Of a DNA stretch of 64,000 nucleotides, positions 14,264-24,320 are shown piece by piece. A program made the translations under genes and the position numbers. Below the pieces are notes generated by a model. That model was given only the letters and a program-made list of their open reading frames with translations. It made no database searches and was not told the origin of the DNA. This DNA is from Spinellus fusiger. Its lineage: Eukaryota > Mucoromycota > Mucoromycetes > Mucorales > Phycomycetaceae. Where the stretch lies: positions 62,001-126,000 of the forward strand of contig JALLLS010000016.1 of assembly GCA_025094145.1 (NCBI GenBank). The letters run 5' to 3'. The first letter of the stretch is position 1; every line of letters begins with the position of its first letter.

Positions 14264-15808
14264 ATGAAAATATTCACAAAGACAGAGACAGAGACATTCC
14301 ACTCGAAGAATGCTTTGAACACCTCATCTCTTGTGGAGATCTCAGAGAAAGGGTTCCCATTGTCCCGTCCTGCCATCTATCCTCTTGTTTATTCCAAGCA
14401 CCCTCCCACGCTTCGAAACTCCGGTGGACTAAAAAAGCGTTCAATGGCAGCTTCCCTCTGTCTAGGAAAATTGCCAGAACCCAAGTTGCTTTCTGATAGC
14501 CAAGACTTCTTCTCAGCTGTGATTCAGCAGAAAAAAGAAAAGACGTGCGAGATCTTCTCTGTTAGAATGCCACCCTATGCTATTTTTCCAAGCATCAGTA
14601 CCTTAAGCAATACCAGGTTGGCTTGTATGAAGCCACTGCCCTACTGGTTAGAGACTCTAGCTATTGAGCCCAATGGACCTCAGCAGTTGTTAGAATCCTA
14701 TAAAGTAATATACAACTCTACTATGCTATTATTTACTTACTATTTCTTTCTACTGCTTGTCTAAATGTCTCTCTGTAGATAATAGAAAACGATGAACATA
14801 GGCGACTCATTCATCTTGTGAAACATCACTCAAGAAATGCCAATAATTTAGACGCCCACCCCTTTAGTATTGTACAAGGCATTGAGCGTGGTGCCTTGAA
14901 TCGATACTCTAACATATGGCCATTTGGTAAGCCGTTGTTTTCTACTTGCACCAAGATCCTTGATTCTCACTCTCTCACACTCTCTCATTCTCTTTTCTAA
15001 ATAGAACATACACGTGTTAAACTTCTTGCTGGACAAGAAGATTATATCAATGCAAGTTATATCCAGTACAACACTAGTCCATTAGCTGCAATGACCGCCT
15101 TCTGGATCCTGTAGTGAAGTCCCTACCCTTAATCATCTCAAGGATCAAGATCTCTTATCCTACAGACGTTATATATGTACACAAGGACCTCTCCCATGCA
15201 CCACGCATAGCTTCTGGCACATGTTATGGCAGCACAACAGCCGTATCATTGTAATGCTTACAAAGGTGGAGGAAATGGGACAGATAAAGTGTCATCAGTA
15301 TTGGCCCCTCTTGCCAGGAGAAAGCACCAAAGTGGGAAAGTTCAAAGTAACCTTGGAATCTGAATGCATGCACACAGTAGCTCCTCTGTTGACAAGTGCC
15401 CTTGAAGGGGAGTATTATACTGTGCGTGAGTTGACATTGCAGTTGGGAGAAGAAATACGCCGAGTGAAGCAATTCCATTATACGGAATGGAGTGATTGTC
15501 ATGTCCCTGAGAATCCAGCAGGAGTGCTTGGGCTTATCAAGGCTGTCCATCAGACTCAGAGTGGGTTAGAGATGAGTGCTAATGATGTGGGTCCAATGGT
15601 TGTCCACTGTTCAGCTGGGTGTGGTAGAACGGGAGTCTTTTGTACCCTTGATACTGTTATTCAATGCCTTGGTGCTTGTGAACAAAAGGAGGACTTGATC
15701 TTTTCTGTTATCTCCAAGTTTAGAGAGCAACGTGTTCATATGGTTCAGACCTTTCGACAGTTTGTCTTTTGCTACGAGGCAATTGTGTGGTGGTTAATAT
15801 GTTCCTGA
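14264..15808 (+). CDS. Classical (receptor-like fold) protein tyrosine phosphatase, cytosolic type
   Basis: Dephosphorylates phosphotyrosine in signalling proteins; fungal relatives (Ptp/Pyp) act on MAP kinases. Four exons join in frame: 14264-14704, 14779-14926, 15005-15110 and 15166-15808 (445 aa). Conserved PTP blocks appear in order: NRYSNIWPFEHTRVKL (exon 2/3 junction), DYINASYIQ, YICTQGPLP..FW.M.W, the acid loop and the signature HCSAGCGRTG at 379-388 with catalytic Cys380 and Arg386, then a Q-loop-like QTFRQF. The acid loop reads WSD at 340-342 where the family norm is WPD, but the general acid Asp is kept. The N-terminal approximately 100 residues are less conserved, so the true start could be the internal Met at 14444. 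Intron 3 uses a GTAGTG donor. It is tail-to-tail with the Ubc13 gene. Confidence 0.9.
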
Positions 15809-15941
15809 ATAGACCTTTATGTTCAGAGATGTAGAAGGTTCTCTTGGAAGGAGGGCGAATTGGAAAGTCTATCGAGATGTGTCTTTCTGTGTACAATGGT
15901 GCCACTTGCCACTACGCGCCCGCCTATACATTGATAGCACT

Positions 15942-16022
15942 ATAAACACGCACACTCACACCCCTCTATGTACACTCACACCCCTCTATGTACACTCACA
16001 CCCCTCTATGTACACTCACACA
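15942..16022. repeat. Minisatellite with 20-bp unit
   Basis: About four tandem copies of a roughly 20-bp unit (tgtacactcacacccctcta). They lie between the phosphatase stop at 15808 and the 3' end of the Ubc13 gene at 16228. Copies are almost identical, so the array looks young. Confidence 0.85.
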
Positions 16023-16227
16023 TAAATCACTTATATACTTTATTAGTCGTCTTGTTGTGTACTCATTTCTAATTTCTGGTAGACACAAAATAGAGAAACT
16101 TCTGCTTAATGAATTTAGGTGTTGTAAAGTAAAATATAGCAAATCACAGTGTCAGCAACCATAGATGAGTAGAGTTAATATTGGCTCCAGGTCTTGTCTT
16201 TTTCCACTCCTTTATATTTCTCTTCCA

Positions 16228-16941
16228 TCAATTCTGAGCGTGCAGGACAGTCCATTGGCGTGCTATTATTCCAAAAAGAATCATACATATATGCCATGAG
16301 CTTTCTACTTTCTTTTGTTCTCCCTATTCCTACCTGTGGCAATGGCATCCTTCTCATTCTCTTTCCAGTGTTGAGCAACATCATTGGCCAGAGGATCATC
16401 AGGGTTGGGTGCAGACAATAGAGCCTGTATCGACAATAACACAGTACGGATTTGAAGAGCGGGAGACCATTTGTCTGCATCTGTTCAGTACCTCCTTTTC
16501 TTTCTTTCTCTCTTCTTTTCCTTTACCTTTAAGAATATCCAGACAGATTCTACCCAGCTTGTCAATATTAGGGTGGTAGATTTTAGTCAAGAAACGCACT
16601 TTGGGAGGAGCCATGGGATAATCTTCAGGCAGATACAACTCCAACCGAAACACACCACCTATACTAAAAGTCAACCTTTGTGTTTGTGTTTCTATGGATC
16701 TACCTTCAAATGGAGACTGGCTGGGTCCAGCAATAATCACATCAAAGTAGCGCAGGTTGTCTTCATGAGGAACAGCACTTATACCTGGTGCAGGTTCAGC
16801 CAACAGACGCTCAGTCTCCTAATATTCATCGATATGAGTCCATAACAACACACATTGTTTTTGTTTTTGTTTTTGTTTTTGTTGTTCTTTTGTGGAGTGT
16901 ATTTCTAGGCTTACTTTGATAATTCGCTTAGGAAGCGCCAT
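16228..16941 (-). CDS. UBC13: Ubiquitin-conjugating enzyme E2 N (Ubc13)
   Basis: E2 that, with a Mms2/Uev partner, builds K63-linked ubiquitin chains for DNA-damage tolerance and signalling. Five exons join in frame: 16941-16915, 16818-16704, 16658-16527, 16474-16334 and 16262-16228 (149 aa, family about 150). The start [15 protein letters not shown] matches Ubc13. The fold shows IAGP..SPFEGG, YPM.PPKVRF, the HPN motif ending at Asn78, catalytic Cys86 in [31 protein letters not shown] and a final exon ending [12 protein letters not shown]. Intron 2 (16703-16659) is only 45 nt, a multiple of three and without a stop, so a retained form would add 15 residues next to Glu47. Intron 1 contains TTTTTG repeats. 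The gene is divergent from the methyltransferase upstream. Confidence 0.95.
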
Positions 16942-17766
16942 GGAGTGATAAAATAGCAGGAAGAAGTTTAACAGAGAAAGAAACACGGAACAACTTGACC
17001 TTGGAATCGATGACGTATTTGATTTGTCAAAGCAAAAGACATGACTTTGAGGGGAAGGGGGAGGGGGAAATAATAATGAAAAATGGAAGAAAGAGAGAGA
17101 AATGAGGTATATCTTTATTAACCCAGTGGAGATACTGGTGGTGATATGGTTCATCTAGGGCATTATATATCAACTGGAGACATGTGGGGTCTTGTAAGGT
17201 TGGCTATCATACAGCCATTGCACAGTAAAAGGGAAGGCTGTGGGGATGTTCTTACCCATGTGAGATTATTGGATGGTAGTGGTGGTGGTAGTATTAGTAT
17301 TAGTACTAAGTATTAAGTACTAAGTATTAAGTACTAAGTATTAAGTATTAGTAGTAGTTACATTATAGTCACTTCACAAGCACCAGAAAAGAAAAAGAAA
17401 AAAGAAAAAAAGTAGAATGCATAAAGAAGAACATAAAGAACATTGGACACAGTCTAGTATGTCTGTCTTTATGAGTCCATCTTACTTGCTTATACTATAG
17501 GAGCCTTTTCATTTCAAAGATCTGTTTCTATTAAACATATCGACAGCTATACCTTTTATACTAGTTTACGATCTCCTTCATTATGACGTTGGACACTTCC
17601 TATTTGCGAATGATTGATAGATTATGCCCTCACAAGAACACTAAGGCAAATAGGGGAGGGTGACTGCCCTTATCCTACACTATGTCTTATTTTGTTCCCT
17701 CCAACAACAGGGCTTGTTTCTTCCTGTTCTTTTTCTTTTTCTTTTTTCTTTTTGCTATTATCAAGA
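16942..17766. promoter_or_regulatory. Divergent intergenic region UBC13 / methyltransferase
   Basis: 825 bp between two head-to-head genes, presumably containing both promoters. It includes a G-rich/A-rich stretch at 17040-17110 and a short repeat of ttaagtactaagtat units at about 17288-17350. No defined transcription-factor site is claimed. Confidence 0.4.
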
Positions 17767-19032
17767 ATGTCTTTTTCTCTTCTGTTGCTGTACTGTGCTA
17801 TTCTGCCTGTGGTGTTGTGGCAGTCGTCTTTCTGGACAAGCATTGTGATGTATCTCCATGCCCTTGGTCTTGCTTATTTGCTGTCTACAGACACAATACA
17901 GTGGTCCAAGGGTCCTGCCTCCAAGGAAATGTATGGGCTCCGTCATGTTCTGTTTAATTTACAAGTCCCACCCAAAACACTATGGCTGAACATGGGCTAT
18001 TGGGACAAGGACCCATTGAGCTACCCAGAGGCCTGTGAGAGTCTTGTGCGTAAAGTGACCGAGACATTGGGAATTCATGCGAATTCTCGGGTGTTGGGTA
18101 AGAAAAAGAAAAGGTTAAGATTCACATGTATTTAACCTGAAGAAGATGTTGGCTATGGTTGTGGGGATTCATGTTTCTATCTTGCTAGTAAGCCATTTCT
18201 CTTCTCTTCTCTCTCTGCTTTATCCAATATCTTATTGTATGATGTGTGTGTGTGTGTGTGTGTATGCTAGATACTTATGCATGCAGTGTTACGGTAAGAA
18301 AGACATCTTCTCCTTCTCTCCTTCTCTCCTTCTCTCTCTCTCATTCTCTCATTCTCTTCTTATCACTGGAATAATCATTTTTCTTCTGGTATATTGTAGG
18401 GAATCACCAATGAGGCAAGTCAATGGCAGGTATCTCACACTCGACTCCACTCGACTCTATTCAACACACTCCAAGACAAAGTGTTCCTTCTTCAGGGCTC
18501 TGCAGATCATCTAGACGCCTGTCTAGAGAAAAAAGAAGTCTTTGATCAAGTGGTGTCTATTGACTCTGCTTATCACTACAACACACGCTGGCAGTTTCTC
18601 TCTACTGCTTATTCTCGACTTGTTCCTGGAGGCCAGCTGGGAATGTACGACCTCACACTGGACACTACTTTGTTGAACACCGAGACTTCTTGGAAGCAGT
18701 GGGTATTGAAGAAAGTCTGTTCAGGCATGAAAATCCCTCTCGATAACTTGGTGTCTCCTGCTGGATATCAACAGAGACTGGAGGCTATGGGCTATACTCA
18801 TGTCCAAGTGGAGGCTATTGACAGACAGTATATCTTTGGAGGGTTCTCCAGGCACATGAAGAACCACCAAAAGATACTCTCTGACTATGAGATAAGCACC
18901 ACTCTTGTTAATGGACTGTTCATGCATTTCTCAATCTATTTCTTTGGTCTGATGGCGTCCCATGCATGGGTACAGCCTGTCTTTGTCAAGGCTACAAAGC
19001 CAGCTACACATCCAAAGACTTCTGGCTTTTAG
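17767..19032 (+). CDS. Membrane-anchored class I SAM-dependent methyltransferase
   Basis: Likely transfers a methyl group from S-adenosylmethionine to a lipid or other small hydrophobic substrate; the substrate is unknown. Four exons join in frame: 17767-18097, 18146-18187, 18271-18293 and 18400-19032 (342 aa). The N-terminus has a hydrophobic stretch (about residues 3-40) ending near LHALGLAYLLST, consistent with one or two membrane segments. Motif I reads VLDVGYGCGDSC across the exon 1/2 junction, followed by VTGITNEASQWQ and a post-II region VVSIDSAYHYNTRWQFL and LVPGGQLGMYDL, as in tocopherol/cyclopropane-synthase-like methyltransferases. Exons 2 and 3 are tiny (42 and 23 nt). Acceptor for exon 2 could be 18142 instead, but the chosen one restores the Asp of motif I. 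The start was chosen at the ATG just before the hydrophobic segment. Confidence 0.8.
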
Positions 19033-19461
19033 GCAGTAGCACACTTTCTTTTTAAAGAATGTAATTTTTGCCCTTTTATGGAACTGTGTTTAAAATCAAA
19101 GGTTTGTGGATATACAATCTACTATTTCCTTTTGTAGTATATCTCAATATCAAATTGTATTATCAGTAAAATATAGTGTTTATGAATAAAATTGTTTATT
19201 ATAATACTATAGCTACTGCCCAAGTACATTCCCTTTATAGCAATAGAATCTATACCCCAAAGACCTTGTGCTTTATCCATTGAAGATAGATACCACTAGA
19301 GAATATACCCTAGAAAGTATAGAAGGAAGAATAGACCACCTTGGACTGCCCTGAGAAGAGTCTTTATTTATTAATAACAATACAATGAGTGTCTTGTAGA
19401 ATACAATGAGCTCAAGCCCAGATAAAGCAGACTTTAATATCAATATTACTCTCAATAGAGA

Positions 19462-20015
19462 TTAGTCAAAGAAAGATAAATCTGTTAAAACAATTGTTCC
19501 ATCTACATGCGGTATATCTATTACAATATTGATTATAATATCTGCTGAAAGTATCATTGATATTTCGTTGAAAAAGCCAACCCCATCTGTATCTAATAAG
19601 AAGAGAAAAATCAATGGTGAAATGGTACAAGTAAATAGATAAGTAGACACATGAGCTGATAACTTAAGTTATTTGAGTACCATGATCGATTGCTTGGATC
19701 GATACGGCCTTTATAACTATTATTTTATCATGGAAAATGCACCTATTCATAAATCTGCTACTATTAGAAAGAAATATTGAAGGGTGTGGCTATAGATGTG
19801 TCTACTTACCCCCTTATTTCCCATTCCTAGATCCAATTGAAAAAGCTCTAGTCAAAAGTTAAAGCTGGTATCAAAAGAAATACTTAAGATATTGTTGATG
19901 GTTTGAAATTTCGCATAGTGGATGCAGTGACTCATGTTACTCTTAATTATGGTTGTAGTTGGATTAGACATTCCATAAGCTTCTTCCTTCAATATATTGC
20001 TAAGAAAGTGCTCTG
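19462..20015 (+). pseudogene. Decayed DDE_3/IS630-like transposase fragment
   Basis: Reading the plus strand across several stops and frameshifts gives a recognisable C-terminal transposase core: a YLSTMIDCLDRYG-like stretch, then IMENAPIHKSATIRKK, then a broken form of YLPPYSPFLDPIE followed by W/S-K-VK-like and IKRN segments. These are the second Asp-N and the DPIE box of the DDE superfamily endonuclease (DDE_3). No intact frame remains and no inverted ends were found. It lies on the opposite strand to, and belongs to a different family from, the Tc1-like element just downstream. Confidence 0.75.
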
Positions 20016-20372
20016 ATTGTTTTTTATATCTATATTATAAATGAATGAGTTATTGTTTTTCAATAAGAATCATATACCATCGTATACAGGCATATAAAAG
20101 TGTATATTATAATAGAAGACATAATTCAATAAAAATATAGCGCTTATTAAGAGAATCTATACAATTTAAAACGATATCACTTACTCTAAACACTATCATT
20201 CTTTTGAAATTAGTTATACATTCTAAATTATTCTTTTAAATAAAATATTTTCCATTTTATAGTCAATACATTTATTAATATATATTGTACTAACAGAAAC
20301 TAATGTTATTACATTATAAATAACTTTTACTATCAATAACATATATAATTTGTTAATTTCATGATAATCTTT

Positions 20373-20402
20373 ATATAAAGTGACCCGATAAATGTAATCG
20401 AT
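20373..20402 (+). repeat. Left terminal inverted repeat of Tc1-like element
   Basis: Thirty bases that are the reverse complement of 21991-22020 except one transition (T versus C at the sixteenth base). Confidence 0.85.
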
Positions 20403-20869
20403 GTTTTCTGTCGTCTTTGGGTTTAACCAAAGGAAATCTGGACAGTTCAAAGAGTAAACAAAGTCTGATCTTTATTGATGGGTCTTTCACACTTCTTTTA
20501 TACTTTTCTAATGACTGATATCTACCAATAAAAGCTATGGAAAACCCTCTCTTGCTAAAGTATTATCTTTTAGATATACGCCTTACTATTAACTCTTCTT
20601 CTATTGTGTAGTCCCGTTTAGGCAGTTTGTGTTTCTATTGACTGGGATGATCGATAGTTCTATTTATGGAAAGTGATTATCCGACATTTTGAATATAGAT
20701 TTCTTTTTTTGGATTCATACTTTATCTTAATAGTGTTATAACTTCATGAATTCACTAGCTAAAGACATAAAACCTTCAATAGATACATAAAAGAGTGTTT
20801 ATAATACACAGCAGTGGTTTTTATTATAAGGTTGATTAGTAACCACTATGGCCACCCTTGACACCTATC

Positions 20870-21910
20870 ACTGCCTAGCATCTCAGCCCTATGTTGGCAA
20901 TGAAGGTATCTGTTACTTCTTTAGATATTTTACCCTATTCCAGCATCAGGGCCACCTCCAACTTCTCCTTGGTGGTATACACCATCCTGTTCTTCCTGAT
21001 AACCTTCTTGAGGTGGGACCATAGATGCTCAATTGGATTGAGATCAGTATTGTAAGGGCTAGTAAGGAAGGGTTTCCACACTCTTTGCTGCCCTCCATTC
21101 ACGAGTTTCCTTGCTCGTATGGGGTCTAGCATTGTCCTCTTATAGGTGGTAACTGACTATAGGTTTCATGAGAGAGATGCTCAAGCTTATGGAAGTAAAC
21201 ATCTCCCAAGACATTGATGTACTTGTCGGAGTTTATCCTACCCTCCACTACGATCCATCTCCCAACACCCTCCCCACTAAAACAATACATACCATCACTC
21301 TACCACCTCCAAACTTCCTTCTTTCCATGAAATTCTTGGGCTCAAAGGCCTTACCACACTGCCTGATGACTTTAAAGCCCTTTCTAGGTCTCATTGGCTC
21401 CACACTAAACTCATCGGACCAGACGACCCCTTGCCACTACTCATGGGTCCAACCAACGTGCTCATGGGCCCACTGGAGCCTTACTTCCATATGATTCTAG
21501 GTGATAAAAGGCTTTACCACTGGACTGAAATAGTAAAAGCCCATTTCATCAAGGTACCTCTTCAGAGTCTTGTCTGATACCTTAATGACCAAGTCTGCCA
21601 TGATGGCTACTTTGGTCTGATGAGAATCACTGACTACTGTTCTTCTCAACCACAGAAGAGCCCTGTCGTCCAACCTTCTTCGTCGGCCACTCTTGTGAGA
21701 AGGTACTACCAAGCCTGTCTTTTTGAAGTGTCTCACAATGTCCCCTACAGTGGTGAGAGGAACATTAAACATACAAGATGTCTCGGCCAGAGTGTTGTTC
21801 ATGTTCAGCACCTCATGGAGAATGGCTGAACGAGTCTCGAGGCTCATATATTTCTCACACATCTCGGGGGTCTTAATGAAGATGTTCATGGTGTTGGATG
21901 AGTCAGACAT
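20870..21910 (-). pseudogene. Frameshifted Tc1-type transposase
   Basis: The N-terminal part (21910-21497) is open. It encodes a helix-turn-helix region with ARG-type features: LAETSCMFNVPLTTVGDIVR, then a basic SHKSGRRRR stretch, and LKRYLDEMGFYY. The middle part (21496-21133) is broken by stops but still shows VVWSDEFSVEP (first catalytic Asp), FGGGRVMV and a degraded second catalytic block. The C-terminal part (21132-20935) is in another frame and shows SPYNTDLNPIEHLWSHLKK, the conserved DPIEH..W box, here with Asn-Pro-Ile-Glu. Because of these breaks the copy cannot be autonomous. Confidence 0.85.
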
Positions 21911-21990
21911 TAGAGAAAAAGAAGTGTTATTAAGATAGAAAGAATAATATTTATTATTTTTGGTATAAAGATAGCCTGGAATTTGAAACC

Positions 21991-22020
21991 ATCGATTACA
22001 TTTGTCGGGTCACTTTATAT
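21991..22020 (-). repeat. Right terminal inverted repeat of Tc1-like element
   Basis: Partner of 20373-20402. It is followed by a TA dinucleotide run (22019-22040), so the exact insertion boundary is uncertain. Confidence 0.85.
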
Positions 22021-23422
22021 ATATATATATATATATATTTTAAAAAAAACAGCAATATCTTTTTGCTGAACATATCAGAATTTTTCAAGTGAGCATGAAA
22101 ACAAATAAGAAATAAGAAATAAGAAATACAGGAACCAGGAACCAGGAACCATAAAAGTACTCTTCTTTTTTCTTTCTTTTCAAAGTTGCTTAGATGTCAA
22201 ATCAAAACATATGTTGCTCAAGCTGCATACAGCCCATATATTCTCGCAGAACTCATCTCAGTTGTTCTCTTAATTCTGTAAACCAACAGAGCAAGAAAAT
22301 AGATGTTGACATTGAAGGATTTGACACCAACATACAAAAAGCTGAGATATCAAATAAGAGTATTAGATATACAAGCTGTTGCAGATGTGGTCATTTTTAC
22401 AAAAGTCATCCTAACTGTCTAGATAATGATAGATACCAAACAGAAAAATAAATCACTTGCATTTATTTGTACGGCATAACCAAGACACACTGAGAAGAGA
22501 TACATTGAGTGGTATACAGGATGATGTTACTTGGAGTTTTATACACTAAAAAACGAGAAACTAACAGTTAGCAGTTTGTAAAAGAAACAGCCACAAGTAG
22601 CATTAAAATCCATTTGAATTCTCGGAATTCACGAATACCAGGAAGAAAAGGTAGATCTACTACTTATATTGTTTATATAAAAGCACTTTAGTTTACAGTC
22701 TATAAATTTATTATTATTATTATTATTACTGTGTTTAATCTAAAATAAAGCACCAACACCTTAACACACTGTTTATATCAACTATAAAACATAAATCTGA
22801 TAAGTATTGGCTTGATCTATGAGGGCTGGCAATTATCTATCAACTATATCCAACATTTTGCATCTCAAGCTCGTCTCTTAAACTACATGTTTCATGTAAA
22901 TAATATTAGAAATATGATTATCTTTGGAATCTCACAATACATACACTCTTTCTTTTATTGAAAAGTGTACATAAATGTATCAATAGTATAATAAAACAAA
23001 CAAGACTCGCCCAGAACACTCTATTCATTTATATAAATGTAGAATTATAAATATATGTTGTACATTTGTAATTATTAAAGGAATAGACGTAAAAGATATC
23101 TATTAAGTATCGACTTTATTCTGTGCGTGTTCTTCAAGTGTTGATACAGAGCACTATGTTGACATTTATTTTGGTGTAAAACTATGAATGGATTGATTTA
23201 TCGAAATATCTATAACCAATTCAAAGTACAACAAAATATAAAGTTAACTATTTTATTCAGAAAGTACACTATTTTCCAGTGTTGAATGCTGGCTTTTCAT
23301 TAAAAAAGTGAGAAATCCAGTATGAAAGTGACTTGCTATGAGAGAGTGACTTACTATAAGTGACTTACATATACGATCAAGTTCTACGCAACAGTCCAAT
23401 ACTACTTCTTTTACTCCCAATC
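22021..23422. other. Intergenic region with a small Cys-rich ORF
   Basis: AT-rich. An 85-codon ORF at 22194-22451 (+) starts after a pyrimidine tract. It carries CCSSC, SCSL, CCRCGH and PNCL cysteine clusters that look zinc-binding, but no family is recognised and it may be chance or a transposon remnant. Otherwise there are short repeats (AGAAATA at about 22103-22128, ATT at about 22708-22728). Confidence 0.35.
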
Positions 23423-23906
23423 ATGGCTAGTTTTAAATATTGTTTGGAATGGTAGTGTGTTTAAACTAGAAGGAGTTGTGTTATTGATACCACATTAGCA
23501 ACAATCTACTCTATCCCAGAGAAGACAAGTCTAATCGCAGACTCATGTTTTCTTGTCGTAACTGTCAGTATGAAGAAGATGCTGACAATCTGTGTGTGTA
23601 CAGCCACAAGATTATCCACACACCTTCGTAAGTAGCTTGACGTCTACTACCAGAAACTAAATAGGATGTATCCAGTGAACAAACCATGATGTTGACTGAC
23701 CTTGCTACGGACCCTACACTTGTAAGTGTGTTTGTATGTGTATGGCAGTGTACTTAGTTTGATAGCCTCGTGCCAATGTGACTTGTCCTCTCTGCCATCA
23801 TCCAGAGGCAGTCTTCTTCCAGTCTTCTTCAAGACGTGCAGAAGCTAAAATGTCTCTTTTCTATGTGTGTGGTAGTGGTGCTTGTGGTCATCGATGGGTT
23901 GGATAA
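23423..23906 (+). CDS. RPB9: RNA polymerase II subunit RPB9
   Basis: Small zinc-ribbon subunit of RNA polymerase II that affects start-site choice, elongation and fidelity. Four exons join in frame: 23423-23451, 23499-23627, 23676-23721 and 23766-23906 (114 aa; yeast has 122). The N-terminal ribbon reads [15 protein letters not shown] with Cys7/Cys10, then [13 protein letters not shown] with Cys29/Cys32. The linker [17 protein letters not shown] contains the DPTLPR signature of RPB9. The C-terminal ribbon has Cys75/Cys78, [20 protein letters not shown] with Cys103, and CGHRW with Cys108. The last pair is therefore C-X4-C (C-GSGA-C) instead of the usual C-X2-C. All introns are 44-48 nt GT-AG introns. 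The exons are so short that none gives a long open frame on its own. Confidence 0.93.
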
Positions 23907-24320
23907 CAAGGGGCCATTTGATTGGTAGAGAATAAGAAAGCACGAGAGAATGCATAGGCTGCAAGTTAGTTTATTATTACATAAACCACACATGTATGTA
24001 TATATACAAGTAGCCATACATAAGTAGCCATACACAAGTAGATGTAGATAGATAGATAGATAGATAGATATTAATGTATAACCACACACAAATATACAAG
24101 TGGATATACACACACCTGCAGATGTAAAGAGGGGCCACATTAGATACCAAACATCTTGCTAATAAAAGAGTATTCTTTGATACAAAACACTCCTTTTTAT
24201 TTGTTGATAGTTTTAGGCCTCTATCCATAGAATTCACAAAGCTAGAGTTATAATAAAGTATGGAATAGAGATTAAAAAGAAAGACCATTTGGGATTCGCA
24301 ATAGTTCCTATTCCCCCTGG
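23907..24320. other. Tail-to-tail spacer RPB9 / SPT6
   Basis: Contains the 3' ends of both genes and a run of GATA repeats near 24043-24070. No gene is seen. Confidence 0.5.

Larger units (their letters stand above)
20373..22020 (-). mobile_element. Tc1/mariner-like transposon with 30-bp terminal inverted repeats
   Basis: Bounded by 30-bp inverted repeats at 20373-20402 and 21991-22020 that match at 29 of 30 positions (shared core AGTGACCCGAYAAATGTAAT). Outer flanks are TA-rich (TTAT... on the left, a TA run on the right), compatible with TA target duplication, although the run makes the duplication ambiguous. It contains a broken transposase on the minus strand (20870-21910). The approximately 320 bp between the left inverted repeat and 20724 carry no coding signal. 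Confidence 0.8.
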
